This document shows, in pieces, positions 11,490 through 23,900 of a stretch of DNA of 64,000 nt; position 1 is the stretch's first letter; each line of letters begins with the position of its first letter. A program made the position numbers and the translations under genes. The stretch spans positions 8,349,917 through 8,413,916 of the forward strand of contig NC_026501.1 in the NCBI RefSeq assembly GCF_000182925.2, read 5' to 3'. The notes beneath the pieces were generated by a model. The model saw only the letters and a list, made by a program, of their open reading frames with translations, did no database searches and was not told the DNA's origin. The stretch comes from Neurospora crassa OR74A. Its lineage: Eukaryota > Ascomycota > Sordariomycetes > Sordariales > Sordariaceae.

Positions 11490-13112
11490 AAACTGTACAG
11501 CGGTCCCCAGCAATGAACCCTTCACCTTCCACCTCCCAATCCCACACACAAGTCCCACAACTCCCGAAGCACTGAAACTCTCTCTTCAGGTCCCCCAGTG
11601 TCAATCAATCAATCGACATGTGACGTCTCGCCAATCATCCACCCCTGTCTCGCCAGACCCATCATTCGTCGACTAGACAGGGATTTAAGCGCCCTTACAC
11701 ACAAGAAACCCACACTGCTACAACCAATGTTATCATTGCCTTCTCTCTAGAAAACCAATCATGGGCAAGCAGCCCCGTTCCGCACGACACGGTAGACCAC
11801 GGTAAAGACCGGTAGACAGGGATTGGGAGCATGGGTTTAAGCGCCGAGCTTGTGGGAAGTCTGCCAGACTCCAGTGGGAAAAAGACTGGGAAAGTGAAGT
11901 GGTTGGGGTACATACCTAGTGAACTGCTTGCTGGAAGAGATGCTCCCTCATCCACCCAGCGGAAAGTCGTAGATGAGAATTGAGTGGCGGACAGTCAAGT
12001 CTCAAAAGATTTTGGTGGAGGCATTGGAAATACCTAGAGTGCAGGGGTGAACCGCAATGCATGATATTCTCTTCGTGAAGGGCTCTCTACATCTGCTGAA
12101 CGAGCTTCCATGAGAGAGGTCAGCTGAGCCTTCCAGCTCGTTCAATTTCACGATCCATGCAAGCCATCGATAACACTGAATTTATAGACAAGATATTTCG
12201 TCATGTTTTGTGGGAAAAAGGAAAAGAAGTAATTAGGGAAAATAAAAAGGGTCAAGTAAACACGGGATACGTATGCACTCCTCATCAGGTCATCTGTCAT
12301 TGTCAGTTGGATTAAGCAAACGCTCTGGGATAACCGGGCATTGGAAATTTGATTTCTTTTTTTGTGGTGTTTCATCGCCCAGTATAGTACGTACCTTCTA
12401 CAGGCCTCCAAGATCCTGACTTGTGTACTCCGGCCGGCCATCAAGGCGGCCATTTCTTCCTGTTTGCGGGGTAGCAAGCCGACAACAAACAGTGAGGAAG
12501 CAAACGGATCTTCGAAGGATATGCTGATCAAACATGGGGAGAGAATATTCTTGTGTTGAAGACCCGACGACTTGTGTCGCCCGAGGATTCCTATTGTAGT
12601 GACTATGCAGAATGAGTTTTGGGCTGGATCCAAAACCACCGAAAATGGCCATGATTAGACCCTATCCTGTAACTCTCTTCATCCTCCAGCAAATTTCAAG
12701 TATCCCCTTCCCTATGCTCCATAGATTCCCTCTAAAAAAAATTCGCTGACACAAAGCCAAGCCAAGACTCCTCCTGTGGTATCGTGGTTCAAGTTCCAAC
12801 CTGACCGTTCGGACCGCAAAATACAACCCAACTCCCATGGTGGTGGACGCCGCCAGCAACGCCGATAAACTCCGTTTGACTCCGTTGATATGTGCACCAT
12901 TCGTAAATGACAATCCGTAGCTTTGGGCAAGCTGCATCCCCTCTTCTTTTTTGATTCCTCTTCCTGACCCCTCTAAGCGTTGTCGATTTGACGATTAATG
13001 GGTTGTGAGGATCTCAGTTATTGCACCGCTCCAGGCAGGCTGCTCTGCAACGATATTGTGGTGGTGATCAGGTTGGCGGCGATGACCAGCACCGTAGATA
13101 ATTTAGCTGTTT
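9810..13112. other. Intergenic region between convergent fan1 and the 13113-14156 gene
   Basis: 3.3 kb holding two 3' ends. Open frames up to about 160 codons occur on both strands but show low-complexity, unfamily-like translations. Contains the GAAA microsatellite listed separately. No tRNA, rRNA or transposon recognised. Confidence 0.5.
11455..11492. repeat. (GAAA)n microsatellite
   Basis: About nine near-perfect tandem GAAA units in intergenic DNA, preceded by one GGAAA variant. Confidence 0.9.
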
Positions 13113-14156
13113 TCATGACTTGATGGCTGTGTCGGCGTCAATCTTTCTTCGCTTTCCCTTGGGTGCGGGCGCCATTCGTGGTGTGTAGGTTACTGTTCTT
13201 GTAACCACTTCACGGATGTGGCGTATGCTGGATCGTGATTCCTTTGCGACGGGAACAGACGTGGGGGTGCTGACAGCAGGAGCATCAGATGGCGCAGAGC
13301 GCTTGAGGCTAGAAACTTCGGCAAATCGCCGCAGCTTTAGCGCCGTCTCCCAATCGAAAGGCGAGCGGACAGATGCTGCACTGAGGGGTGTTCGTGGCGA
13401 GTAGAGTGCGGAAGTAGAGATGGCGGGTGATGCAGGAATCTTGGTGCTTGGGAATACCGCGGCGCCGGTGGCTGGAGCTGACATCGGATAGAGCGAGCTT
13501 TGGGGAGTCGGAGGTTGAGAGATGGTGATAGGTGCTGGTCTGGATTTGTCTTCCTTCCCGTTGTCGACGTTCTCCTCGTCTTCCTTCTTGTCCTCTTTCT
13601 CGTCCACCTTTTTGTCCTCCTTCTCTTCGGCCTCGACCTTGATTTCGGGCTCGGAGCTCACGTCTGTGCGAGCCGTTGATGGCGCGCTCTCAATTTGTCC
13701 TTCTTTCTCCTTCTCAGAGTCGTCCGTAGTGGCGGAGTCAACCGAAGACTCCGATTCATGGCTATTAGTACTGCTGGTGCTGAGGCTGCTAGCGGTGCTC
13801 GTCCGGTGCAGGGACACCTTTCCTGTTTGCGGTGGCGAGGCTAGACTAGGAGAAACGAGTTGCATGCACTTAAGAAAATCGAGGTATGCGACTGGTGGTG
13901 TAATGGGTGTCTTTTGAAGATCATGATCCACCTTGAGAGTTGCGCTGAATGGCCCAGCAGAAGGAAGGCCTGCTGAAGGAAGTGCCGATAGAGGGTCACG
14001 AAAGGCTGATGTTCGCGAGATGGCAGACAGAGGAGTACGATCTGAAAGAGCCGAGGGAAGTGTCACAGCGGAGCGGAGCTCGTCTGTTGGTCGGGGGATA
14101 TTGGGGAAGTTGGCTGTGACCGGAGTCGACAGCTTGAGGATTGGTTTGGTAGACAT
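13113..14156 (-). CDS. Uncharacterised Ser/Pro-rich fungal protein with basic C-terminus
   Basis: A 347-residue intronless protein whose function I do not recognise. Seen in order: a start MSTKPILKLSTPVTANFPNI; repeated SALS/PLSA-type segments (30-75); a short conserved-looking helix PPVAYLDFLKCMQLVSPS (about 90-107); a Ser/Thr-rich stretch; a highly charged Glu/Lys coiled-coil-prone segment (about 150-215); an SPRTPLSAASVRSPFDWETA motif; and a C-terminal block TRTVTYTPRMAPAPKGKRRK that looks like a nuclear localisation signal. The frame stays open upstream to 14435, which would add 93 residues, but those read like leader sequence, so I prefer the Met at 14156. Repeated SP/TP dipeptides suggest a phosphorylated regulatory protein; this is inference only. 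Codon use is Neurospora-like. Convergent with fan1. Confidence 0.75.
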   Translation of the reverse strand: MSTKPILKLSTPVTANFPNIPRPTDELRSAVTLPSALSDRTPLSAISRTSAFRDPLSALPSAGLPSAGPFSATLKVDHDLQKTPITPPVAYLDFLKCMQLVSPSLASPPQTGKVSLHRTSTASSLSTSSTNSHESESSVDSATTDDSEKEKEGQIESAPSTARTDVSSEPEIKVEAEEKEDKKVDEKEDKKEDEENVDNGKEDKSRPAPITISQPPTPQSSLYPMSAPATGAAVFPSTKIPASPAISTSALYSPRTPLSAASVRSPFDWETALKLRRFAEVSSLKRSAPSDAPAVSTPTSVPVAKESRSSIRHIREVVTRTVTYTPRMAPAPKGKRRKIDADTAIKS

Positions 14157-15946
14157 GTTGATGGCAGGTAGGCTGGCAATACGAAGGACCTGAGACGTGT
14201 TGATCTTGAATGTCGTATGGCGTTGTGAGCCCACCGGTTGACTTGCCTTTGGGCGATGGAGGAAGAGAGCCGGTAGGTGGGGAGGGGAAAGAGTGCTAAA
14301 AAATGTGCAGGAGGTGGTGGGCAAACGGTTATATGAAGAGGTAGAATGAAGTGAGGGCCCCAGAGGCGGTAAAGATGTGAAGGGGTATTCAAGGCGATGG
14401 ACGAGGGTGTGCTTCAGTAGTCGGACTCGAAACAAGCGAAGCTAGAACCAAATCCCCGCGGCAGCAGAAGGACGGCGTGTGATGCTGGTCTTCCTTGGTG
14501 TCCCTGCTCGTTTCCAGAGCAGTGGGTTTGGCTCCAGGGTCCCGCTGTTTCTTTTCTTTTCGCACTTGGAGCTAGCGGAAGGCAGGCAGGGAGCAGTGGT
14601 GGTTTGATGCTTGTCTGGTGATTGGCTGGGCCCGTTATGAAGACCAGGTGGGGTGGTTGAGCTAGGCTTTCTAGGGAGGATGGTTTGTTAAAACTCGAGT
14701 CCAGGGAGCTGGTTCGAACCACAGTGACAGACGGACGGGAAGACCAAGGTGCAAAGAGGAGAAAGCGGGAAGTTCTATACGCCACCAGCAGCAACTTGTC
14801 AGAATATGAGAGGATTACTGAGAGGAGGAGTGTGAGAGGGAAGAAACAGAGGTGGTGAAGTTTGCAGCCAAGCGCGGACCAGCCAACCAGAGGGGTTCAA
14901 AGTGGACGACGGCGGCAAGCGATTTTGCAAAGCGGCTGTGAGTGTGCTGGGATGCCCGCCGTATGCTTTAGTGTGACGCTGGATGCAGCTTACATCCAGA
15001 GCTCCAGATTTTGTTTCTCTGTCCGGTGCGCTGGCAGCTTTCGCTTGGTCTGGATAGGTAGGGAAGGCATGTTTGGAGCATGGGATAGGTTGATGAAGGT
15101 ATCGCCAAAGAGGATGGAGACTTACACACGTCCAGTGGATCACCTCGTAATCAATCCCTTGTGGTCTTCTACGCAGTTGCGCAGTAAAAAAAAAGATCGG
15201 GCTCTGTGTGCCTCGGAACGAAGAAGCGCCTAAGCAAGATCCAATACCACGATCCGACGAGCAAGTCCGGCAAGATACTGGGTGCAAATGCGGTGCCCGG
15301 GTTCTTGATCGACTGTCTGAAGAGAGTTGATTTCCAAGGGGAGTTCCCGAGTGGATTATGAGGGAGGCGGAGTGAAACGCCCGTCGACGCCCTTGGACCC
15401 AAATCACTGAGCAAAGACGGGAAGAAGAAACGAAACGTCTTGGCCCGGGGTTTCCGGTGTCTTTGCCACGAGCTCGGGATGGAAGATGCCTGGTGCTGGC
15501 TGCGAGATCGTGAGGTGAATCGTGATGGCGTCCGTTCGGTACAGGTGCAAGGCCCAGGATGGGGTGCCGGCGAGACACCTGCACGGGATGTGATTGGTGA
15601 TGTTGTGCCAGAACCTGCAGCACCAGAGCGCTAAGCTCATACTTGTATTCTTAGCACTGATGGTCGCCGACGCCGCTAATTGGCCAGGGGCTTACCGCGT
15701 GCTAGCGTACCGACAAAAACACCTGAACGTTCGGGTGGAGAACGGGGATGACCACAAGGAAGTGCCAGGAAGTGGGATTGCACTTCAGCTTGTGTCGTGT
15801 GTGTGGAAAATTGAGGTGCCCGAGAACCGTGTTGCTGGTATTCCGGGTGTCGAGAAAATAGAACTGAGGCGGTCGACCAGCGGAAGATCTCCCGAAATGG
15901 AGTTTTTTTTTCAGGTGACTTGTCGACAGTGGAGTGCGACTTGCGG

Positions 15947-15995
<49 letters not shown>
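15947..15995. repeat. Poly(A) run, 49 bases
   Basis: An uninterrupted run of 49 A on the plus strand, following a shorter T9 run at 15903. No element-like sequence is recognised immediately upstream, so it is more likely a slippage-prone homopolymer than the tail of a retroposed copy. Confidence 0.9.
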
Positions 15996-15998
<3 letters not shown>

Positions 15999-18135
15999 GC
16001 AGACGAGATGACGGATCAAGCCCAAGGGAGATGAGCTGGTATAGAAAGGGAAAGAACAAGGCTGAAAATCTTGAAAACAAAGATGCGTGAGGGAAGGAAG
16101 GAACCAGTCCAGTCCACCAGGCAGAAGTTATGGTTGAAAGGGCAAGGGCAAGTTACTATCAACACTCCAAGACTCTAATAGAAGAAAAGAAAAACCGACA
16201 AAGAAAACTCATAGATGTTGGCAATGCTAGTATTCCGTCCCGTTCCCGTTCGTCGCCTCGCGCAACTCTCTTCTATATATACATTTCTCCCGCGCTACAT
16301 AACCGCCAACTAGCCGGTCTGCAAGATAGACGCTCCTTGATCTCGAAACGCCAGTATTCGTATCAGTATGCAAATATGGCATGCCCAACCTCGCGGTATT
16401 CTCCCCATTCCCCATCTTCCATGCCGTTTAACGGGCCCCTACCGGGAGCGCGCGCCAGCTGGTTTTGACTTACTATCGCCAAAGACCACAAGTTCATGCC
16501 TCCGGTCGTTGAGATGCCTGTTCCAGAGCGCCAAGCGGCTGTCGGTTCGCCCGGTTTGCGGTTGCAGCCGTACTTTGTCCCTGGGGAGACCGCCTTCTGG
16601 GGCCTGCTTTCGACGGTTTAATTAAGGCGGATCTTTGTCCGGACTGACCAACACGGCGCGCGGCTGTTGATGCGCTTAACTTTGCGAGAAAAGAAATCAT
16701 CTGCCAAGACTTCTGTTGGTTGTTTTCCCCGGACTTCCGCATCTGGCCCTGAGTGTTTGAGTAGTCTAGTCTAAACGCCTTCACGTCGATTGGCTGCTGT
16801 TAACGACTTTCTACCCCTTATTTGAGCGCGCGCTCAGTACCCTGCCTGCCTTTTGACTTACGAGTGTATCTGTTTTCCCAAGTCTCCTAGAGCGCGCGCC
16901 TGCTGCCATGACAACGTGCTAGATATTGTTGCTCTATTGTTGAGGGGATGAACGAGTCATCGCAAGTGCGCAACACCAAGCATCTGGGCAGTCATCAACA
17001 CGGGTGGCCGCCTGAGAGGGCCCGCTCGGTACGGCCGCCTATTTGGCCGTCCATATGCCAGTAATACCCAGGATCTTGGTAGATCATATGGATCTCATGA
17101 GCTCCTACACATGAAACACCATCATGGGAGTTCTCGATGGCCAGTTTCAGGCATCACTCGTCGATGGCTGTCGAAATTCCGAGCTCTCTCTTTATTTGTG
17201 GATAGTATTGACCGAATGAGACCAAGACAAGACCCCTGGCTCATAATGCTCTAACATTCCTCGGCTCTTTGCTGTTCTCATGGTCGCAAGATGCTGTTCG
17301 TCTCGTGCTTGCAATTTACGACATCAATTTGTTGTTTCGCCATGACCACATGCTTCCATTACATGACAAAGCCTGGAGAAAGCGTCAAAAGACTTGTCGT
17401 ATCGTTGGAAGTAGACTATTTCCCTTCAATACGCTTCTATCGACGTCGCCGAGACTATGGCAAACCCGCGTCCGTAGCTCTAATCTTGAACGTGGATGTC
17501 ACATCAGCTGCCCCAATCCGAGTTGGCAATCCTCAGCAACACGAGGTGGCAAACGACGAGGACAAACCCTTTTCTACTAGACAGACTTGGTCTGGTTCGA
17601 CATTTTCATACATATACACAACATGCACGGTCCTTTGCGCTGGTACGAGGCTCTGGAGGCACAGCAGATGGAACTGTTTGACTACCTCCACTTCGTATCT
17701 ACTCACTAGGCCAGTCAGATCGAGTTGGTTATCAGGCTTAGCTCCAACTTCGACAGACTGTTATGTAGCCATTCACTCCTCCTTCTTTTTGTCTTTACTG
17801 CCTTGTCTCTGTTGTCTTCTGACTAACATCCGAGTTGGTTGAAGTCGTGGAACGGAGGAGATGTTTTCATCAGACCTCTCGCTGCCAATGCGCCGCTGCC
17901 TGTGGGCGGATGTGGCATCCAGTGCCCGGAAGAGATCTGACCTCCCGTCAGTCATCAACTCAGGGTCATGCGGTAGTGGCGTCGAACTACTCTTGAGATA
18001 GCCGATTAAAACCGAAATTTGAGCTGTGCAACTTCCAAAGTCTATTCATTTTTCCCTCGGATTACGAACCACTCTTCTATGCTCTTACTCGTTTCTACTT
18101 GGACCGCTGGTTATGTTTGCACAGGCCTATATGTA

Positions 18136-18775
18136 CAGTAATGGTCAAAAAAGAAGAAAAAAAGGAAAATAAGAACGATATCCCCCCTTCCTCTCTTTGC
18201 ACCTCCATCAAACTTTTACCCCGTCATCTCTTTTGCATCTGCCCTAAAGGAAGCGTAGAGGACGTATTAGCCCCTAACTATCGCCCAGGAATAGGTTTTT
18301 TCTAAGACAATGCCATAGTTTATACTTCAAGGACAACTAAAGACTGGTTGAAAAGCCACGGCATTTAGTGGATAGAATACCCTCTTCACGGTCAGTGTCT
18401 AACCCCATCAAGCATGTATGGAATGAAATCAAGAGGATCTTTGCAAAAGAGATTCAGATTCGAGACCTCTATCTATTGATAGAAGACGAGGCAAACAAGC
18501 AAGGAACTAGAGAGATACTTGTTGGAATCTAGAACCGAATCCCCCAGTCTTTCATGGACGGTGTCTATTTGACTTGATACATAAGCGCCTTCAAAAGAGT
18601 GAAGATGGGTACATCAAATACAAAATCAAATTTCTACCTTTCTTTTGCACCTGAAACCATCAAGAAACATATAGTGGTGATGCCGAGATGCACTCATGAA
18701 AGAAAATGATAAATGCCATGCATTGCACACATGTGGAGGGGGACAGTATTTTTTTGACAACGAGTTAATGTGAGT
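18136..18775 (+). mobile_element. Decayed Tc1/mariner-family DNA transposon relic
   Basis: The C-terminal half of a DDE transposase is readable in pieces: DNAIVYTSRTTKDWLKSHGI near 18308, then after a frame change NPIKHVWNEIKRIFAKEIQI near 18401, continuing to a stop near 18529. The DNA..H..WLKSHGI..YP...NPI.HVWNEIKR pattern is the standard Tc1/mariner DDE_3 signature. The left end is probably TA followed by CAGTAATGGTCAAAAA (18134-), very like Tc1 terminal repeats; the right end is vaguer, around TTTTTTTGAC at 18749 to a TA at 18775. Several stops and at least one frameshift break it, and there is no room for the N-terminal DNA-binding half, so it is internally deleted. Age unknown; some changes are of C-to-T type, compatible with RIP. 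Confidence 0.75.
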
Positions 18776-20736
18776 ATCTACTTAGTGGTGGGCAGATTCA
18801 AAATCAACTAGTCCTGAAGTAAAACAGTCTTTGTTGCTGTATAATATCTTCACTATCGAGTTGGTCTGATAACAATGTCTACACGGATCATAATCCAAAA
18901 CAGTTAGTAGGTCCGCCAAAAATATCGGGCCGCTTGTGAGAACACACGCTGTAAACCTAGAGGTATGAACTAATAAGCACAACCTGGAACATTTGGCGGT
19001 CTCTAATTTGCTGTTATAGTCAAGTCATTTAGGCTTTGCCTCTATGGATAATAGGCAAGGGTTATTGAGGACTAAACCATTTCTAGCGGCTTGATTCTCA
19101 CCAGCAGCGGCATAAGATTTTGTGACAACCTTCGGGCTTAGGGCTCATGCAGACCGGTATACATGGAGGTAGAATTAGGGTAGGTAGTCGAGAGATAGAG
19201 TGCCATGTATGTCACCTTGTCTGCGTGCTTATCCATCGACTCAACCGTCCGGTCGCACCTTCCCCAAAACTGGGGGCTAAAGGTCATACAAGAAGAAGCG
19301 ATGGAGAATCACAGGCAAGAGCGAGCAGCAAGAAGGAAGTACCTCGACCCTTCATCAACACCGGAAACCCGAAATCTTCGGAACCGAACTACCAAAACGG
19401 CCTGTGGGACCGCAGTCCTCTAGAGAAAATGAATGTGGTTTTACGATTTACTAGCAGCACGAATATAAAGGTGTACTCAGCCTTGGCTTCGGTGTAGAGG
19501 TGCTTTGGCTGTTTTCGTCATCTATCCTTCAGTATGTGCAATTTAGGCGCCGAAATGACGGGTAGAACTGAGCATCACTCACTAATGTTTCTGATATCGA
19601 GAAGCCGTATGTGTTTGGATAGTCATGTTACTAAGTTCTCCAACTGCTATTCCGTCCGTTGCTCGTCGTAATAGCATCTTACCTTGGGAGACAGCGATAG
19701 CTCGGTGCCCTACCTACGCTACTCTCTCGCACTCCGGAGTCCGGGTTGGAAAAATGATATGTAGTGTAGGGACGGACGGACGATGACGCCTGGGTGCTCA
19801 CCTTTATCGTCTCTTTGGTCCAGTATTCTTCCAAACCACCCAATTAGACCAGGAGAGACCAGTCAGTCAGCAAGCCAGGGTATCACACCCGCCTGACCTC
19901 CAATCCAATACTCATCTTTCCTCGGCTTCTTCATCTCCGACACTCCGGAAGTATAGTCCGCCTAGAATAGGGCAGATCATTAATGGGGCCGTTAATCTCC
20001 GAGCATGTCGTGTCATCCAGCTTGTCGTCGTTGAGTTCCTTTCCCTCGGCCCTTTTATACCCGGAATGTGTGAGCACTACCTCACCATCTTCTTTTCGTT
20101 GTACATACTCGTTTATGGTTTGCCAAATCTGCCAGTGCTCCCCCTTTCTTTCTCAGGTGCCGCCCAGCCAGTGACGGCAACGACATGAGAAGACCTATTT
20201 CTGGTGTAGGACTCATGGTTGTTTGATATCTTTCTGCATGTTGACGGGAGAATGTGTGCTGGTGGTTAGTGGTGTGGCTTGTTACCCCTGCTAGAGGCAA
20301 CACGCGGCAAGTGGAAAACAACACGTGGAAGCCTGGCAGACAGGCGATGAATAGGATACGTGCAAGTGACGGAATAAGTTCGAAGTGGTAACTATCCAGC
20401 ACTTAATCAGTTTGTCTCTACCTTCTTATGCAGATAAGAGTTTTGAACCAGTGATTGTGAGTTTGTGGCTCACCGGCCAACTGTTTCTGACCAACAACTC
20501 AGTAGACATTTGTCTCTGATGCATCGTCAACTGATTAAAGCCGAACAGAGAACGAAAAACTCTATCAAACACACGAACAACTAATCGCCTGTCTGCTACG
20601 AAGAATTTTCAGAATCACAACGCCGCATAAGCAAGTTGATAGAAACTCGGTAATGTCGGGAAAGTAGTCCTTGTGATGGTCATATCGAGGGAAATTACTT
20701 AGATCCATGGGGCATCACATGAATGTATGTAGAGGA

Positions 20737-20988
20737 TTAATCAGATTGGCAAAAGTACCTAGCCAACATGATGCGCAGCGAAAACGGTCCATCGCAAAAC
20801 GTATGAATCTTCCTCATCTCGCCATGGCGCAGTAAAAACTTATTGATGTCCAACTCGATGCCTGATTGAGGATTCACGAACATCAAAGAACCGATCAAGA
20901 GTTGAGGCCTTCTGGGGATGTCAATGTGATGAAATTGAGGATCAGTAGCATCGCAGGCCACGCAAAGCTCTTTGGTCCCTGACGGCAT
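20737..20988 (-). CDS. Possible small gene or exon, 83 codons (weak)
   Basis: An ATG-started frame beginning MPSGTKELCVACDATDPQFH and continuing with IDIPRRPQLLIGSLMFVN. Codon choice is closer to that of the real genes here than in surrounding frames, and a GTACTT donor-like word lies near its end (about 20760), so it could be the first exon of a spliced gene. I recognise no domain and could not find a persuasive second exon downstream. Listed as tentative only; it may be chance. Confidence 0.2.
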   Translation of the reverse strand: MPSGTKELCVACDATDPQFHHIDIPRRPQLLIGSLMFVNPQSGIELDINKFLLRHGEMRKIHTFCDGPFSLRIMLARYFCQSD

Positions 20989-23900
20989 CTTGACAGAACA
21001 GGACTAGGACTGACTCATTGCAATCCTTACGTTTTGGTCACATTGGTCAATCACAGCTCCCCAATCCCCTCAACCCCAGTAGGTGAATTATCAGGGTCTT
21101 TAGCTTCACTGGGAGTTGGCATGGTGATGAGGTGAACGTGGGAGAAGCTCTGGCTGGGGTTCACAAGGAGCAAGCCATCTCGTTTCGTGATTGATCTGTG
21201 AGAAAATTCCTGCGGTTATCATCAACAACTGGATTATCAAAGTTGATAGGTGGTCACCCCAAACGCACAATATCCACGTGGAGCAAGGAAGACATTACAG
21301 TGTTCGAATGACACTGTTGAAACTAACAAAAATTCGAAGATTGGGCAAACCGGAAGGAGCAGCTTGTCAATAGGATACTATGAGGCTCTCAGGCGTCGAA
21401 TAGTAGATTGGAAGTTGACTGCTCGTCTACCATTCGCCCGAAGCGCTCGAGTTGGGCCAGGTAGCTATTTGCGGAATTGGGAACTGAATGATGACCAGTG
21501 GGATGCAGAGAAGGGAATCGTGCTTCGATGACGGAGGACGTGCATAATTAGCTTCCTGCACTAACTACAGTTGCTGATGAGTGTCTACACTAACATAAAC
21601 TATCAAGATGATGTCTGATCTGATGTAGGTACATATGTAGAGGTATATTAGCGCCAGTGGAAACGAGCGGGAGCAGCCTCTAGGACAGCCGGGACGACAA
21701 GCACACAAGGGGGACCGGGTTTGAGTCTTGCTTAAACTCCGCATAAACTTGAATCGACTGCGTATCATGCGCCTTGTGGCCGGTGTCCTGGGGCATGGAA
21801 GGTTCGGTCGACGGTGCAAGTCTGTACGCACTGCTGGCTTCGTCTTTGTCCAACAGTCTCGGGGGCGCCATGATCAGCCATTGGGCCGCGATATGGGCTG
21901 TGATGGCGGCCCGGACTCTGTGGTGGCGGACTGATCCGTTGCAGGATACACCATAGAAAGTTCCATGTTACCGGACATGGCTTTTGTGCGACTACATGAA
22001 AAGAAAGCTGGGCCGAATGAAGTCTGGAGAATTGTCATTTGTCTCGAGAAAGACGTGATGTTGTTGCACACAGATGAGGTGATGCAAGGTCAGAGAGGGT
22101 TGTCTGAGAGGGCCAGAGGGGTGCACAGGAATCAGTGGATGGAAGTGGAATGCGGAGAAGGAAGCCAAGGGGTCCACCCTGCCCCCGCCCCACCTCATCG
22201 CCGGTAGAATGAGGACCAAATGGAGGTCCATGGAGCGAGGGCCTGGGCCCCGGAGCGCCAACGTGATTTTCTGGCCGCTTGGGCCTCCAACTAAATTCCC
22301 GTTTGGTGTTTGATTCGTTGTTTCTCTTGTCGCTTGTTTTGGTGACGGGATGCTTGACTGACACGACCGAGAGCTTTGACAGTCCCAGGGGTAGTTCACA
22401 GAGTGAGAGTCAACAATGCCCCTCGAGAGGGAACAGCCGCCGAGCGAACCACATCAAGGAAAGCATCATGCCAGTGGGAACCGCGGCCGGCAGTTCCCGA
22501 GTCATGGTCGGTACGGGACGTGAGTTTTACAGTCAACAACGTGGATTTGTAGCCAGTAGAATTCATTTCTCGCTAGAGGTACGCTTTTGTAACAAACGAC
22601 CAAAGAAGATAAGAAACGATGGGAGTTCTCCAGATGCTTTTCTTCACACAGATACAAGGGACATGCGCAGAGCAGCACGGAGAGCCGCAGCCCGCAACCT
22701 GTAACGAAGGACGAGAATCATCGTTCCCCATCTTTCCGAGCCGCCACCACCGTCGCAACGCAAAGTCCCGAACCCCAGCGCCAAGACCGGTGGGCGACAT
22801 GGGTGGGAGTCAAGAACAGCGAGGTCTACGCAAACACATTGTACAAAATCCTAGTGTACAGGAGATGTGTTCGAACGATACATGGTATCCTCACCTGGAC
22901 TGCGGACCAAAGACATGCAATCCAACCAGCCAACCTTGTACCGCGCTATCGGCAGGTTGTCTGTACCGTGGCATAGTATCGATATCTCGCCGGCTCACGG
23001 CTACAGCGACATCAATGTTCTTTGTTGACCGAACTGCTAAGAACACACAGCGAACAGCTTCGTTCACCATCCAGTCAGATTCGTTTCCGGCACACGGCAC
23101 ACGGAACACGTAGCCCAAAGGGCACCTCCCCGAAACAATGCCGCTTTGCGGCGCAGCATCGTCTTTTGCGAGGACAGCATCATCACCACGGCGCGTGCCT
23201 CTGCAAATCCGCAGTCAAAGTCAGAGCCTCCGATGGGTACCCATCTTCATCGTTTGCAATGTCCAGACCATGACATGCCTGTGGGATGGCAATAATAGAT
23301 CTTCCACAGGGGCGTCAAATCGAGTTTCATACGATGGATGTCAACAGCTAGATGCCACCAAGGCCGGTCGACCGCGTTGTTCGGCGGGGTCGCGTTGGGG
23401 GTTTACGAGGCCACGGGTGGAGCATGATTAGGCCCCAGCGGACCAGCAAAGTCCCGGTTTCTGGTTTCTGACGTCTGCTGTTGTGGTCCACACCGACATT
23501 TCCATTGGGCTGGGGGTGGAGGCTGGAACTCCCGATGAGTTGGCCTCGCTGCTTCCTGCATCCCCGGTCCTCTTGGCCTGGCACTCCTGGCCATCGAGAG
23601 GGGCGCCTTGGATTTGGAAACATGCCCAAACTTTTCCCATTTTGCCCAATCGAAAGCACTCTGTGGCAAAGGGCAGGGTCAACATGCATCAACAACAACC
23701 ATTGCCAGATGCTCACAATGACGCCCGTTTTAGTATGCTAGCTGCTGCGTACACTACCAGGACTATCCGGAGGACCGAAGACGGACCCATCGTCGTGTTA
23801 GTCGGTATCTGGAATGCCATCATTGTTGCTGTTGATCACATGAGAGGCAAGTATCTTCTCAACACCGCACATTCGAACCGCCGCATGAGCGTGGCAAGGC

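Noticed and set aside
14157-14435. 93-residue N-terminal extension of the 13113-14156 protein
   Set aside because: The extra residues are low-complexity and leader-like; the Met at 14156 begins the gene-like sequence. Not excluded.
14705-14725. GGTTCGAACC palindrome resembling a tRNA B box
   Set aside because: No T-stem pairing on either side and no A box or acceptor stem at the right spacing on either strand.
14799-15623. 274-codon open frame on the minus strand
   Set aside because: Translation is a random-looking mix of Ser, Pro, His and Arg without any family motif; the GC-rich leader region of the neighbouring gene easily gives such frames.
17291-17842. 183-codon open frame on the plus strand
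   Set aside because: Residue order resembles no protein, an overlapping frame of similar quality exists on the same strand, and no splice or start context supports it.
18782-19140. AT-rich stretch next to the Tc1/mariner relic, considered as part of an older element
   Set aside because: No domain could be recognised in any frame, and it lies beyond the probable right end of the relic.
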